Made by a program: the position numbers and the translations under genes | Assembly: GCA_035048495.1 (NCBI GenBank) | Contig: CM068548.1 | Coordinates: 2,914,001 to 2,978,000 of the forward strand | DNA length: 64,000 bases | Origin: Euptelea pleiosperma | Taxonomy: Eukaryota > Streptophyta > Magnoliopsida > Ranunculales > Eupteleaceae | Reading direction: 5' to 3' | The notes under the pieces: generated by a model | Told to the model about the DNA's origin: nothing | The model's database searches: none | Seen by the model: only the letters and a program-made list of their open reading frames with translations | Part shown: in pieces, positions 35,169 through 48,327 of the stretch | Numbering within the stretch: position 1 is the first letter of the stretch | Layout of the letters: every line of letters begins with the position of its first letter

Positions 35169-37138
35169 TTGCCTCATCAGCGTATGCCAGTTTGGATTCA
35201 TCCGAACAAGCGCTTGATTCGATCTGAGAATCACGTACCTACAGTGGATCCTCTACTGAATCTTTCCCCATCTCTTTCCCCACCTGCCTCCCCCAGTACT
35301 ACTACCTTTGTAGTCATGGCAGTCGAACGACCTCTTATCGAGACGTTCGCACCTATTTCTGCTAATCCACCCACTTGCATTATTCTCCTACCTACTACGA
35401 CGGTACAATTTGAGATCAGGCCATAGACGATCCAAATGCTGCAACCTTTCGTGGTCTCCCAAGAGAAGACCCATATTCCCATATTCGAGAATTCCAACAT
35501 GTCATCCTACTTTTCAAAAATCAGAACCTCGATGATGACAATGTGCGTCTGCGAGTTTTCCCATTCTCACTCAAAGACCGAGCCTCAGATTGGCTCTACT
35601 CCTTACCCGCTGATTCAATCAACAGTTGGAAAAATTGGTGGGCAAATTCATGTCTAAATTCTACCCCATGACTCAGACCAACCAAATGAAGCAACTCATC
35701 CAGGACTTTCGATAGAAGTCCGATGAGAAATTTTTCAAAGCGTGGGATAGATTCCAAGACTACCTGACTAAGTGTCCCCACTATAGCATCGACAAGGGCA
35801 ATCTTGTCCACGTCTTCTACAAGGGACTTACTGATGAGTCCCGGACCATGGTAGAGTCTGTGTCAGGGAAAATTCTTGCACCAAACTCTTACCGATGCAT
35901 ACATATTCTTGGGAGAGTTAGGAGAAAACTCTCAACATTGGACGACTGACTCAGAGTTCAGTCGAACCACTTCGGTCCAAAGGACAACCAAGGGACATGA
36001 TGCTACAGCTAATACTGAGCTTCGATCTGTCATTCAAGAGTTGAGCAAGTCAGTCTCGGCACTGGCTGTGTTAGTACAAAAGCCTACTCAACAATCTACC
36101 CCAGTCATGCATGTGGGACACGAGAGCCCTATGGAATCCTGCACCCTTTGTCTGCAACCCTCCCATACTACTGAGCATTGTCCTTTGAATGAAGGATGGT
36201 CCAATCCTCTTCAGGAAGAAGTTTGTGCTTTCAGCACATACAAACCACCCACTCAGAACTCGTATAGTCAATCTTATCATCCTGACACGAGAAACCACCC
36301 TAACTTCTCTTGGAGGCCTCAGTCTACTCAACCACAAGCTCAACCTCCGCGTCGACCACAGGGCATGTATCCTCCTGGGTTCAATCAACCCAATAGGCAA
36401 TTCAATCAGGGACAATACCAGCAGTTCCAACAGGGTCAATACTCTAGACAACCTAGCACATTTTAGAATCAGCAAAGAGTCCCACAGACCTTTCAGAACC
36501 AACCGATTGTCCCCACTACTTCCCCCTCCTACAACTATAATACCCCGATGAGCTCTAGTCAAGAATTGGTGCCGCAGCTCCCATTAGTTGCCCCCCAACA
36601 GTCGGTCCCCAAATCCGATATCGAGGACCTTCTAGCTCAACTCATTACTCAGCAACAACAATCTATGCAACGCGTAGAGCAACAGCAACAACAATCCATG
36701 CTTCGTCTAGAGCAATGCTTAGGCAACTTAGAAGCTGAGAAAGCTAAAGGCATCTTCCCTAGCCAACCTATCGCTAACCCAAAAAGAAATACCAAAGGAG
36801 CAGTATATGAGATCGGTTCCCAATCTCAGAGCCAGAATGAGAATTGTCAAGGGGAGGTGCAAGCTGTAACCACCCTACGATCTGGAAAAACTGTGGACAT
36901 GGGAGTCCAACCACCGCCGGTGCCATCTCCAGCACCCAGCACTCGTACAGAGGAAACTAATACCAACCCTACCTCTGATTCTTCTCACTCTACACCAACA
37001 TCAGATATCCCTATGCAGAAATCTAAGGCTAAAGACAAATCCATTTGTCGAGTAAAGCCTCCCTTCCCAGACAGACTTGTCCAAGATAAGTGGGATCAGC
37101 AATTCTCAGAGATCTTAGACGTCTTTAAAGACATCTAG
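35169..37138 (+). pseudogene. gag: G2 gag, broken
   Basis: Gag builds the particle that packages element RNA. The front half (35169-35875) is scattered over frames by indels; FPFSLKDRASDWLYSLPADS, about 35560-35620, marks the retrotransposon gag domain. From 35876 one frame holds the zinc knuckle CTLCLQPSHTTEHC (C-X2-C-X4-H-X4-C), a Gln/Pro-rich stretch (PNRQFNQGQYQQFQQGQY), a Gln-rich coiled segment (QQQQSMQRVEQQQQQSMLRL) and a linker ending LDVFKDI. TAG stops at 36464-36466 and 37136-37138 interrupt it without changing phase. At the second, G3 has CAG (63462-63464), so that TAG probably replaced a Gln codon. Confidence 0.88.
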
Positions 37139-37702
37139 ATTAATATCCCATTCCTTTTTGCTATCAAGCAAATCCCCTCCTATGCCAAATTCCTCAAGGA
37201 CTTGTGCACAGTCAAGCGGCGTACACATGTTCCCAAAGCTACCTTCTTGGCAGAAAAAGCTACCGCATTCATTCAACGCAACAGTGTGATCAAACACAAG
37301 GATCCAGGTAGCCTAACTATCCAATGCAAAATTGGAGACAATTTTAGCTGCACTGCCTTGCTAGATATAGGGGCTAGCATCAACCTCATACCGTTCTTGG
37401 TATATCAGCAGTTAGGACTGAAAGATATGAAGCCTACAAATGTCACCCTAAAATTGGTTGATCAGTCCATCAAGATTCCAAGAGGAATCATTGAAGACGT
37501 CCTAGTAAAAGTCGCTAACTTTTACTATCCTGTGGACTTTATCATTTTTGACACTGAGCCGTGTCAGGATAACCGCATTCTGGTCATCTTAGGCCGCCAA
37601 TTCCTTGCCACCGCGAATGCACACATCAGGTGCCGGGAAAGGAACATGTCAATTGCTTTCGGAAACCTCAAAGCTGAGGTCAATATCTTTCGTCTGATGT
37701 AA
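37139..37702 (+). pseudogene. pro: G2 aspartic protease
   Basis: Same frame as gag. The linker INIPFLFAIKQIPSYAKFL leads to the protease, which cuts the polyprotein. Active site LLDIGASINLIP; the second conserved stretch is VILGRQFLATANA, where family members usually have GRPFLATA. Ends at TAA 37700-37702 followed at once by TAG. G3 carries the same region at 63465-64000 with DLGAS and GRPFLATA intact. Confidence 0.88.
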
Positions 37703-39679
37703 TAGGATGCCGATCGTGATGTGGCCGATGAAATGTGTGTCGTTGAGAGTCTAATCCCAGACTCCACCGAAGATATTCTTAAATAGTGTCTAGCACACTT
37801 TGGGGCTGACTTTGCAATAGAGTCAGCTATTTCTAATCTCAATGATCTTTTGGAGACTGCTCCACTGATAGAGATCCCCGCTCCACACATCGAGTTCGAG
37901 CCTCTGATAACCATGGCCAGAGAACCCATCCTTCTTTTACCTACTGAAGTCAAATCTCTTCAATCCGTGTCTTCTGAGACACATTCTCCCACTCCATCTG
38001 CTCCAAAATTAGAGCTCAAGCCTCTTCCCATAAATCTTTCCTATGCCTATCTTGGTCCTAAGGAAACCTACCCTGTGATTATTGCTTCCGCTTTGTCTCT
38101 GAGTGAACGTAAGCAACTTCTCGAGTTGCTCAACGAGCACAAATCTGTGATAGGTTGGACTATAGATGATATTCGAGGCATAGACCTTTCGGTGTGCCAA
38201 CATCACATCCATCTCGAGGATGAATCCAAAACCTCTCGAGAACACTAGAGGAGGTTGAACCCCGTCTTGAAGGATGTAGTCCGGGACGAGATCCTTAAAC
38301 TGTTAGATGCTGGTATCATTTACCCCATCTCCGATAGCAAATGGGTGAGTCCTATTCATGTCGTCCCTAAAAAGGCAGGATTCACAGTTGTGGAAAATGA
38401 GAACAAAGAAATGGTCACCCAGCGCTTGAAGAAAGGGTGGAGAGTCTGCATTGATTATCGACGACTCAACACCAACACTAGGAAGGACCATTTTCCTTTA
38501 CCCTTCATAGACCAGATGTGGGAGAGACTAGCAGGTCACTCCTACTACTGCTTCTTTGATGGTTACTCAGGGTATAATCAAATACCCATCGCCCCTAAGG
38601 ATCACGAGAAGACAACTTTCACCTGTCCCTTTGGCACTTTTGCCTACAAGCGCATGCCCTTTGGCCTCTGTAATGCACCCGCGACCTTTCAACAGTATAT
38701 AATGAGCATATTCTCTGACATGGTGGAAAGATTCATCGAAGTCTTTATGGACGACTTCTCAATTTTTGGGTCATCCTTTGATGACTGTCTGAACCATCTA
38801 GGGCTTGTACTTCAACGTTGTCAGGACAAGCGACTTGTTCTCAATTGGGAGAAATGCCACTTCATGGTGAAGAAGGGCATTATTCGGGGACGTGTCATTT
38901 CCCATCAGGGCATTGAGGTCGACAAAGCAAAAATTGATATCATCTCGACCTTGCCCACTCTTAAGTCCGTGTGTGACATCCGGTCTTTTTTGGGACACGG
39001 AGTATTCTATAAGCGATTCATAACGGACTTCTCTCAAATCGCTCGACCTCTGTCCCATCTTCTGGCTAAAGATAGTCCTTTCGATTTTAATGTCGACTGT
39101 GTCAAGGCATTTAAGCGTCTCAAATCTGAGCTCACTACTGCACCCATTATCCATCCCCCACACTGGACTCTACCTTTCGAGGTAATGTGTGATGCTTTTA
39201 ACTACGCCTTAGGAGCCGTTCTAGGGCAGAGAGTTGACAAAAGGTCACACGTGATCTACTACGCGAGCAAAACTCTTAACTCTGCCCAAATGAATTACTC
39301 CACCACTGAGAAAGAACTCTTGGCAGTAGTCTTCGCCCTTGATAAATTCCATCAGTACCTCTTAGCCACTAAGGTGGTCATGTACACTGATCATGCAGCC
39401 CTTCGTTATCTCATGTCGAAAAAAGAAACCAAGCCTCGATTAATTCGATGGATTCTCTTACTGCAGGAATTCAACCTTGAGATCAAGGATAAGAAAGGAA
39501 CTGAGAATGTAGTGGCCGATCACTTGTCTAGACTGACTTTAGAGTCATCCTTCGACACCCAGCCCATCCCTGAGACCTTTCTAGATGAACAACTATTCGC
39601 TATCTCCGTTCATCCATGGTATGCTGACATTGTCAACTACCTTGTCACCGAAGAAATGCCTTCACACTGGTCAAAATAG
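37703..39679 (+). pseudogene. pol: G2 reverse transcriptase and RNase H
   Basis: It continues in the frame of gag and protease. A linker of about 180 codons precedes RT, with TAG at 37784-37786 and at 38246-38248. RT motifs [11 protein letters not shown] and [10 protein letters not shown]; RNase H residues in VMCDAF (usual Ser changed to Phe), [15 protein letters not shown] and VADHLSRL. Ends at TAG 39677-39679. The stops at 38246 and 39677 are shared with G1. Several RT changes relative to G1, such as [10 protein letters not shown] for [10 protein letters not shown], show further decay. Confidence 0.92.
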
Positions 39680-40912
39680 GACAAAAGCCAATTCTTAGCA
39701 AGAGTTAAATACTACTCTTGGGATGACCCTTATTTGTATAAATACTGTCCTGACCAGATCATTCGTCTCTGTGTCCCTGAGTTGGACCAACTCAATATCT
39801 TGTCCTCGTGTCATGACCAACCTTGTGGTGGTCATTTCAGCACTAAGAAGACTGTAGAAAGTGTTGCAATGCGGATTCTACTGGCCCACATTATTTAAAG
39901 ATGCCCACATCTACAGCAAAACCTGTCCTAATTGCCAGCATCTAGGTCGCATCTCGCAGAGGAACATGATGCCCCCTAACTCCCATCCAGGTTGATGAAA
40001 TATTTGACATCTGGGGCATCAATTTCATGCGTCCTTTTCCAGTTTCCTATGGTTTTGAGTACATTCTCCTTGCGGTAGACTATGTCTCCAAATGGATAGA
40101 AGCCATTCCCACCAAGACCAATGACCACAAAGTGGTGGTCAAATTCCTAAAGGAGTTTATCTTCGCCCAGTTCGGTGCCCCTAAGGCCATCATTAGTGAT
40201 AGGGGACCCATTTCTGCAATAGGATATTCGAGAAATTAATAAAAAAGTATGGGGTAACCCACAAGGTTGCCCTAGCTTATCATCCGCAGACTAGTGGTCA
40301 AGTAGAGGTTTCCAATCGTCAGATCAAGCAGATCTTGTAGAAGATAGTCAATACCACACGTAAAGACTGGTCTACTCATCTCACTGATGCTTTATGGGCT
40401 TACAGAACTGCCTACAAGACACCACTCAATATGTCTCCCTATTGTCTGTTCTTTGGGAAACCCTGTCATCTTCTGGTAGAGATTGAACATCGTGCCTTGT
40501 GGGCCATTAAGAAGCTTAACTTCGACCTAGAAACCATAGGGGAGGAGAGGAAACTTCAAATGAATGAGTTAGAAGAACTCAGAAATGATGCCTACAACTT
40601 GTCCAAGAATTACAAAGCAAAGATGAAGTGGATACATGACAAAAGTATCCTCAGGAAAGAGTTCTATCTAGGATAGAAGGTTCTTCTTTATAATTCTCGT
40701 CTCCATCTCTTCCCTAAGAAACTAAAATCTAGGTGAACCGGTCCTTATACGGTCACCGCAGTCACACCCTTTGAGGCAATCACTATTGAGGATCCTAAGG
40801 ATCACTCCTCATTTCAGGTAAATGGCCAGCGTCTAAAGCAGTTCCATGAACTTGATGTGTCATTCCTTCAGACTTCTGAGATTGATCTCATCGATCCTGT
40901 CTATGTCAACTG
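39680..40912 (+). pseudogene. pol: G2 integrase, frameshifted
   Basis: Homologous to G1 integrase but broken several times: a two-base loss near 39860, an extra base near 39975, a lost base near 40205, TAG at about 40338 where G1 has GAG, TAG at about 40674 where G1 has CAG (GQKV), and TGA at about 40735 where G1 has TGG. Core motifs survive in pieces ([33 protein letters not shown]). It cannot make integrase. Confidence 0.9.
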
Positions 40913-42834
40913 ATGATCCACTCAGTCTCCTGTGCTCTAACTTGGTTGGGGGTGCCTGTCACCCCCGTTATGTCTAGCTGAAGACGTAAAACTTTGCGCT
41001 TTCGGAAAGGCAATTCCGGTATTCCTAGAGTACATGAGTCTCATGCATTTGTTATTATTGTTATATCTCTAGAAATGCAGGTACATTCATTCTTTCGATC
41101 ATCAGGTACCACACACTGTCGAGTTTTTGCCAACTTGGTAACATCCTTCCTGAACCTTTGCATCATCATCACTGATTTTTTATCATTTTATGTCTCGGTC
41201 ATGAGCACCGAGGACGGTGTTGTATTTTGGTTGGAGGTGGGTATTTACCAAAACTCACGTCTTCATTTTGGTTAAAAAAAAAAAATTTCTTATTTTTGGG
41301 GTGATTTCCGATGTTCTCCAAAAGTTTTCTAGAATTTCAAAAATGTGTCAAATACCCTGACTTTGATTAGCTGAAAACCTCCATTAAGTCAGTATTGAGG
41401 ATGTCAATTTTTGTTTAAAGTTAGCTTTGAGTCAAGTCAAACGTGACTACAGCAGGTTTGAAAACTCAGAAAAACTCATATTCGGCACAATTGTACACTA
41501 TCAATATTAGAGTCATCCTAAGTTTAGAAATTCTGGAGATCCTGTGAGAATAATTGTGGAGACCTAACCCAGTGAGCTTTCGAGCCTTTAATCAATTCAG
41601 AGGGTTATACAACAATTCTGAGTCACAAGATGACTCACTATTCTTCTTGCTCGCAATATTTGTTGAGAGATCTCATTACCCTTTTATTTGATCATGGAAC
41701 TCGGAACGACATCAACATTGGATTACTACGACAGAACCTTCTCTGTATCTAGTCAAGATAGTGTTACATGATAGTGCAAACCTTAAAAAATGATTTAGGC
41801 CATCTTTCTGAACCGTTTAGCCTTTTTACTCACCTGAATTATACTTCACTAGAAACCCTTTGAACCTTTCTATAAAAGCCATTTCTTGTTAAGCCCATCA
41901 ACCGAAAACCCAGTCCAACTACGAGATATGATGAGATACCCAACTTTTGAGATGAATGGAAGAATAATGAATATGGGTGTACTATGAAAAGTCAAGAAAT
42001 ATAAAAGAAAAAAACAAGTGGTTCAGATTGAAAAGAATGTATGGAAAAAAAGTATGAAAAAGAGCTAAAAAAGAAATTGAGCAGTCTCAAAAATATCGAG
42101 AAAAAGAAAAAAATAAAAAATAAATACGAAAGAAGGAAAATGAAAAGGAATAGGGCTACACTCGTAGGAAAAATACAAGAAAATAGAGATATCTTCTCAG
42201 AACTTTGAAATCCTGTATTCCCTTATTTTTCTACACCTAACCTAAGCCTCATTACAACCCAAGAAAGTCCTACTTGATTCTAGGATAACACAATCATAAA
42301 ATGTGGAGATTGGAGAAGGAGAAGGAGAAGCTATAGAGTTTGATCTGACGTTCCCGAGTGAAGTGGTATTTCAATCATGAGATCTTTTTCTGTTAAAGAT
42401 GTCCTTCCTTTAAATAATACATATGTGAGATCTTTACTTTCATATATCAACACATTTCCTCACATATAAATTAAGAGAAAAGAAGAAAACCGTTCTTGTG
42501 TGATTCTATTCTGAGTGCTAAACAAGTGAGATTTGAGGTCGAGGCATAAAAACTTAGAGGTGATCTGGAAATCTTTACCGTCGGATGATGAGAATGTTGA
42601 GCACACACACATGCAGAGTCTGACTATTCTGGGTCCTGATTATCGGTCTATAGTCTTGCCAAAACTTCTCAACTCTTTGCTAGCATGTGACTATTTTTGC
42701 ATCTATTCGATAATTTGACAAACGGTGTTTTCCCTGAGCTAATATGAAAAAGTGTGCAGCATGTGTAGAGCCCTTTAAAGCTCATATATTTTGCACTAAT
42801 TACCAAGGGTTGGCAATATGCTGGTTGGGGGTTG
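40913..42834 (+). other. G2 untranslated 3' region with polypurine tract
   Basis: Matches 2781-4685 of G1. Holds the GGGGGTG/CACCCCC hairpin (40948-40966) and ends with the polypurine tract GGTTGGGGGTTG (42823-42834). No envelope-like gene. Confidence 0.8.
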
Positions 42835-45616
42835 TGATATTCGCTTAAAAGTGCGTATTTTGCACTGTTATCTTCTAAGCGTTATCACACTCTCCTACGT
42901 AAAATTGCTCTAATTATCTACTTTTCTACGTAAGAGTCTGTTTCATTGCATAGAATACACTTTTCTGGACGAAATGATATATTTGCATGCATTAAATGCA
43001 TTTTTGTAAGTCTAGATATGAAGACGTTTTGATCAAATCTCATTACATGCTCTTCTCTTGCAGGAAACTCGATCGGGCTATTCTCGAGACTTGTAGGCCT
43101 ACGATCAACCACTGAAGTCTAATATCAAAGCTTAAAGAGCCAACATGCTATGACTAGAAGATATGGGCCAGTACAGGTCGAGCCAGATAATCAAAGTACC
43201 AGACCAAGAACTAAGAGAGAGAATGAGCTAGTGGACCATGTTACTGAACCCACTAATAAGACTAGGAAAGTCTATCAAAAGAAAGAATTTAAAGCATGAT
43301 AGAAGAGAGCACATACGTGACACAGCTAAGGAAACCTATCTGGGGGATCTTCAAGATTTCGGACGCAATGACCAAAATTCGATGACAAGCCCAAGGCCAG
43401 CATGTGTTGACCAAGGATATGCAGACCATGGATATTGACATTGATGAGACACAACATTAAAAGGTCGGCGACTGAGGGAAGAAAAAAAAAAAAAAAACTA
43501 CTCATGGACCAACATGTGGGCCACATCTGGACCAGTGTGACTAGATACATCGGAAGGAGAGCATGGACAATATGTCAAACGCGTCTTAATAAAAGTGGCT
43601 AAGTGAGCGCTATTTTGAAAAAAGAAAAAGAAAAGAATAAGTGGTAAATTGGCAGAGCGAAGACATGCATGTATGGGAAGGCATATAAGTCGGCACAATG
43701 GTGGTTGATTGAAACCGTTGGATGACTTGGCTCGTTGACAAAAGCTGCCCAATTGTTTATTGATAACTGGATTGAGGGCCCAGATCACTTAGAGTTGGTG
43801 GCAACGTAAAATGGCAATATGCTAGTTTTTAAGGGTAAAATGGTCAAAAGTATGTGAGATTTTCTCACACACATAACCCTAAAGCTATATAAGAGAAGAG
43901 ACTCACGGTCTCATGCTCTTCACCTTACCGTTTCATACTCTTCTCCAAAAAAAAAAAAAAACCCAGCAGCTCTTATTTTCTCTCTCTTCCACACCCCATT
44001 CTCTATCTCTTCACCATCTCATTCCATCTCCTCTCTCTCATTATCTCTTCCCTTAACCAAGCCGCCATCACCACCATCGTCTCCACCCGTTTCTCCACCA
44101 TTGCTGCTCATCACAGCAGCACCCTTGCACACACGTTCTCCCATCTCCATCACCAAACTGCTCTACCCTTGCCTGTATCTTCCTCTCTCCAAAGGGATTC
44201 CCAACCGCCACCTCCTATCTTCAACGTTGCTGGAGTTGCAACCTGCAACTCTAGTACGTTTCATCCAAAAAAAAAATAGAAAAAAAAGAGAGAAGAACTA
44301 AAGAAAAGGAAAGAGAGAAGAAGAAGAGGAAATAAGGAAGATCGCCCCTACCTGCCCATCTCTCCACCATCGCCTGCTGCTAGTATCCTTCCGCTTGCTG
44401 CATCACCAACCACCAACGCCCCAGCCACCACGGCCTGCTAACTTGCAGACCATCCTCTCAACTACACCTGTCGGTCCTCCTTGCAACCATCCACCAGTCC
44501 GCCTTCACCCTATAGCCCCACTCATTTTCTCATTCCAACACTCTCCCACTCTTTGATCTCAAGCCTTCACCCCAAAAAAAAAGAAAAAAAAAAGAAAAAT
44601 TCAGAAAGAAGAACAGAAAAAAAAAAAAGAAAGAAGAAAGAAAAGAGGTGAATAAAAAGAGAGGAGGGAGCCGTTAGCTTCCTCCTTGGATCCTACTGGT
44701 CGCCTCGCTACCACCTGCTGCAAGTTCTCGCTCACATCGCCACCATCATCCTCCCCAAGCAACCAGAAACCTCCCTGGTTCACCACTCCGCCGTGCAACG
44801 GCCCTGCTCCTCCCATATCGTCTCATCTCCACCGTTTTCTCCAGTGCTGTTGTGCAACGTCTTCATCCACTTTCATGCCCTTCGTTACAGCACCCACCAG
44901 CAGGTGCAACTTGACCAGAAAACTAGCAACCCGGCTTCCCAACGATCACTGCAACGCTTCCATCTTTCGCCAAAGCATCTCAGCCTCAAGTGCCTCCACG
45001 AGGAACCAACATTCACGACCCTACAACCCTTGCAGGCCGTGATCTTCTTCACTAGTGGGTCCATCTTTGGTCGTCCGCCAACAACTCTCTATGGTAAGTG
45101 TGAAAAAGGTGAACACTCTCTAGTTTTCTCTTTCTAGAATCCTAACCTCTTTCTCTCTCCTCTATAGACTCTCTCTCTCTAGTTTTCTCTCTCTACGTTT
45201 CATGCTTTTTAGGTTTGTTTTAATTATTTTTTTTTTAGTCTATGTAAGCGATTTATTTGGATTCAATAAATAAGTTTTCTTATGAGTGCTTGTTCTTGAT
45301 ATTTTTTTTTATGAATAATAATTTTGAATTTATTTGTTTATTAAGCTCTTTCATTAAGAATCGATCTCTGAAATTAAAATAAAAAATCATGTTTTAAACT
45401 TCGATCCACCCCTCTCATCCTTCCATCGAGTTCTTTAGCATGCTCCGTCATTTTATAATTCTTGTTTGCGCTAACTAAACCCCGAGTGCGTATCGACATC
45501 TGACATGAATCCCTATGATAGAATCTCTGTATTTTGCAGGATAAAATTGGATAAATTACAAAATCTTGTTGAGATTAGGGTTTCCGATCCAACGACACGG
45601 AAAAATCTTAGTTTCA
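42835..45616 (+). repeat. 3' LTR of G2
   Basis: 2782 bp, TGATATTCGC to CTTAGTTTCA, uninterrupted; it shows what the 5' LTR looked like before S3 entered. Its 5' end is of the form GCGTATTTT(G)CACTGTTATC, a subfamily without the hairpin of G1's LTR. Confidence 0.95.
44230..44254. repeat. 25-base palindrome in G2 3' LTR
   Basis: CTGGAGTTGCA, ACC, TGCAACTCTAG: paired throughout except one G opposite T, which would be a G-U pair in LTR-sense RNA. Confidence 0.8.
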
Positions 45617-45621
45617 GCTTC

Positions 45622-46418
45622 CTATACAATAAATAATTAAATTACAATCCAAACCTAAATAAAACATTAAGTATCAATATATATGAATAACATAATCTTA
45701 GTAGATTTTGAACAGTTAGTCTTACTCAATAATGGAGCAACTTCGGTGCAATTGATGAGCACATAAAGATGAACTTGTTCCTACTCAGTGTTGCTTAGCA
45801 TGCGTGACGTAGCCATCCCAACGGCACGGCCAGTTCTTATAAAAGTGGATACCTTAGCAGGTGATTAAGAATCAACAATGTCATTATTCCGCTCTAGTCG
45901 GTTGAACCTTGTCTCAACCCCATGCAAGTATCTCGAGCAAAATGTCAAGGATTCTTTGCATATATACCCTTCCGTTATTGAACCCTCAGGATAGTTTTTA
46001 TTTCGGACATATGTCTTCAACCCGTGCAAGTACCTCTCTATTGGATACATCCACCGGTACTACGCTGGTCCGGCTATCTTGGCGTCACCAGCTAGATGAA
46101 TGGGCAAGTGCACCATAATATCAAAAAAAGCAGACAGAAAAATCATCTCTAATTTACGAAGTGTTACTGCAATCTACGCTTCAAGTTGTTCCAGTTCTCC
46201 TACCTTCAATACTTTCGAACATAATTGCCTGAAGAACGTAGACAACTCAATCAATGCTGAACAAACGTTCTTAGGTAAGATACCATGTACTGCAAGCGGT
46301 AGAAATTGTTGCAAAAGAATAGGATAATCGTGACTCTTCAGCCCTGAGATCTTGCACTATTTGACCTGCACACATTGTGAAAAGTTCGACGAATAATTAT
46401 TTGGAACCTTGACCTCTT
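45622..46418 (-). pseudogene. CACTA transposase middle part (DUF4218)
   Basis: Minus-strand translation holds the DUF4218 region that follows the TNP2 core in plant CACTA genes: MVHLPIHLAGDAKIAGPVQY, WMYPIERYLHGLKTYVRN, EGYICKESLTFCSRYLHG. Stops and phase shifts interrupt it, for example after LEQLEA and after DIVDS. G2 cuts it at its C-terminal side. DUF4218's role is unknown. Confidence 0.85.
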
Positions 46419-48006
46419 TTAACACTTGACAAAACTTCTTTTTTCAATAGTCGACATTGTGTAGCATGCCGGAGGTAGTAAACATTTTCTCTCGTCTAAT
46501 TTTGGGTGAAGTTCTTTCCTTACATGCATTCTCTTCATATCTAAACGAGCCTTCAAGTTGTCTTTTGAACCCTCCATGTCCAACAGTGTCCCGATCACAT
46601 TATCACAGACATTCTTCTCAATGTGCATAACATCCAGATTGTGCCGCAACAAAAGATCTTTCCAATATGGCAATTCGAAGAAAATGCTCATCTTTTTTCA
46701 ATTCTTTGATAAATTATAGTCATCCCTCTTTCTTTTTCTCCCACTGATATCCGTATCTGCCTTGCCAAATGTGATCTGCTCATAATCATATAATTGATTG
46801 AGCACATTCCTGCCAGTCAACGGTTTGGACGCGTTCATTGTTTCTATTTTGCCATCAAACGACCTTTTGTTCTGTCGAAATTTATGATCATGTGGAAGAA
46901 ATCGACGATGTCCCATGTAGCATTCTTTGCGTACTTCTGTCAATCTTACCGAACATGTCTCCATGTGGCAAGAGGGACAAGCAAGTTTTCCTTTAGTGCT
47001 CCATCCCTACAAGTTCGCTAATATAGGGAAGTCATTAATAGGCCATATAACTCCTACACGGCATCAAAAATTTTGCTTTAAAGAGGCGTCGTATGCCTCA
47101 AATCCATCTGTCCACAATTCCTTCAACTCCTCTATTAATGGTTGCAAGTATACATCAATGTCGTTCCCGGGAGCTTTGAGACCAAGAATAAGCAACGTCA
47201 ACATGAAAGACGTAGGCTTCATACACATCCACGGTGGCAAATTGTATGGAATAAGAACTACAGGCCACGTGTTGTGTGGAGTGCTCGTATAACTAAATGG
47301 GGTGAAACCATCACTCCCTACTCCAAGTCGAACATTCCTCGGTTTAGAATTGAATGCCGGGTATTGCATGCTCAAAGTTTCTCAGGACTTAGAGTCTGCT
47401 AGATGTCTCAATACACCATCTTTCATATGACCCTCATCATGCCATCTCATTTGCTCGGCTATTTTTGAACATATAAACAACCTCTGAAGTTGCGGTTTCA
47501 ATGGAAAATAATGCAAAATCTTTGCAGGTATTTTGGTATCCTCTGCAGACGAACTGGAAGCTTCTTCAATAGACGGACCTGTAACTGATTTCCACTAGGA
47601 TGCACCACATATGACACATTCATTTGTATTCTCATGCTCCTTCCAGTATAGCATGCAGTCATTCAGACATGCATTTATCTTCGTGTAATGCGGACCAAGA
47701 TCTTGAAGGATCTTTTTTGATTCGTAATGATTCTTTGACAATTTTTCACCAGTTGGTAGTGTCTCTTTTAATAATTCAAGTAACATGTCGAATGATTTGT
47801 TACTCCATCCGTTTAGACACTTCAGGTGTAATAGCCATACAAGGAAAGATAGTTTCAAAAATTTTTGTGCAACCTGGATACAATTCAGTCTCAGCATTCT
47901 TCAACATCTCATAAAATTTATTCGCTTCCTGATTTGGCTCAACTAGTCCAGTCTCAGTTGATTCATTCTCCTCTTCATGATCAGGAGGGGATATTTCAAA
48001 TGCATC
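46419..48006 (-). pseudogene. CACTA TNP2 transposase core
   Basis: The TNP2 family transposase cuts CACTA elements out at their inverted repeats. Minus-strand pieces in order: KILQDLGPHYTKINACLNDC (47595-47897), NVRLGVGSDGFTPF and WPVVLIPYNLPPWMCMKPTS (47064-47375), GWSTKGKLACPSCHMETCS, then LDVMHIEKNVCDNVIGTLLD (46419-46691). The Asp in GSDGF and in LDVMH fit catalytic acidic residues of the family. Phase changes and stops between pieces mark decay; some gaps may be introns. Confidence 0.9.
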
Positions 48007-48327
48007 TTATAACATTCCTTGCATATCATCGGCCTCACCTTTAAACTCACTCTCACCACCCTCATCAATCTCATTCCTCATATATTCACCTGCATTTAGA
48101 GACTCCCCATGGCGAATCCAGATGGTGTAATCCGTCATTATTCCATACCATAATAAGTCACCATGTGCGTCTTTTCTATCATTTACGATCACATTCTTGC
48201 ATTCAAGACAAGGACACCAAATCTTGTCCCCAAATCCTATATTAGCAAATGTAAAATCCAAGAATTGCTCGACTCCAGCTAGATACTCACGGGCATTTCT
48301 TGGCTTCTTAATCCAACTTTTATCCAT
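48007..48327 (-). pseudogene. CACTA transposase-associated domain (N terminus)
   Basis: Starts MDKSWIKKPRNAREYLAGV, the usual N terminus of plant CACTA transposases, with CPCLECKN (Cys pairs likely binding zinc) and LLWYGIMTDYTIWIRHGE. The acidic end (DEGGESEFKGEADD) is followed by a stop and then, in the same reading direction, by more acidic sequence before the TNP2 core. Start chosen at 48327 because the MDKSW opening is conserved. Confidence 0.9.

Larger units (their letters stand above)
25530..45616 (+). mobile_element. Ty3/gypsy element G2 with both LTRs (Athila-like)
   Basis: Both ends and the target duplication GCTTC (25525-25529 and 45617-45621) are intact. Order: 5' LTR, tRNA-Asp-type primer site, leader, gag, protease, RT, RNase H, integrase, untranslated region, polypurine tract, 3' LTR. 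Without the nested solo LTRs it is about 14.9 kb. The LTRs differ at roughly 3% of positions in their first 150 bases by eye, so it is younger than C1. Gag-pol is full of stops and frameshifts. It split the CACTA transposase gene. Confidence 0.95.
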
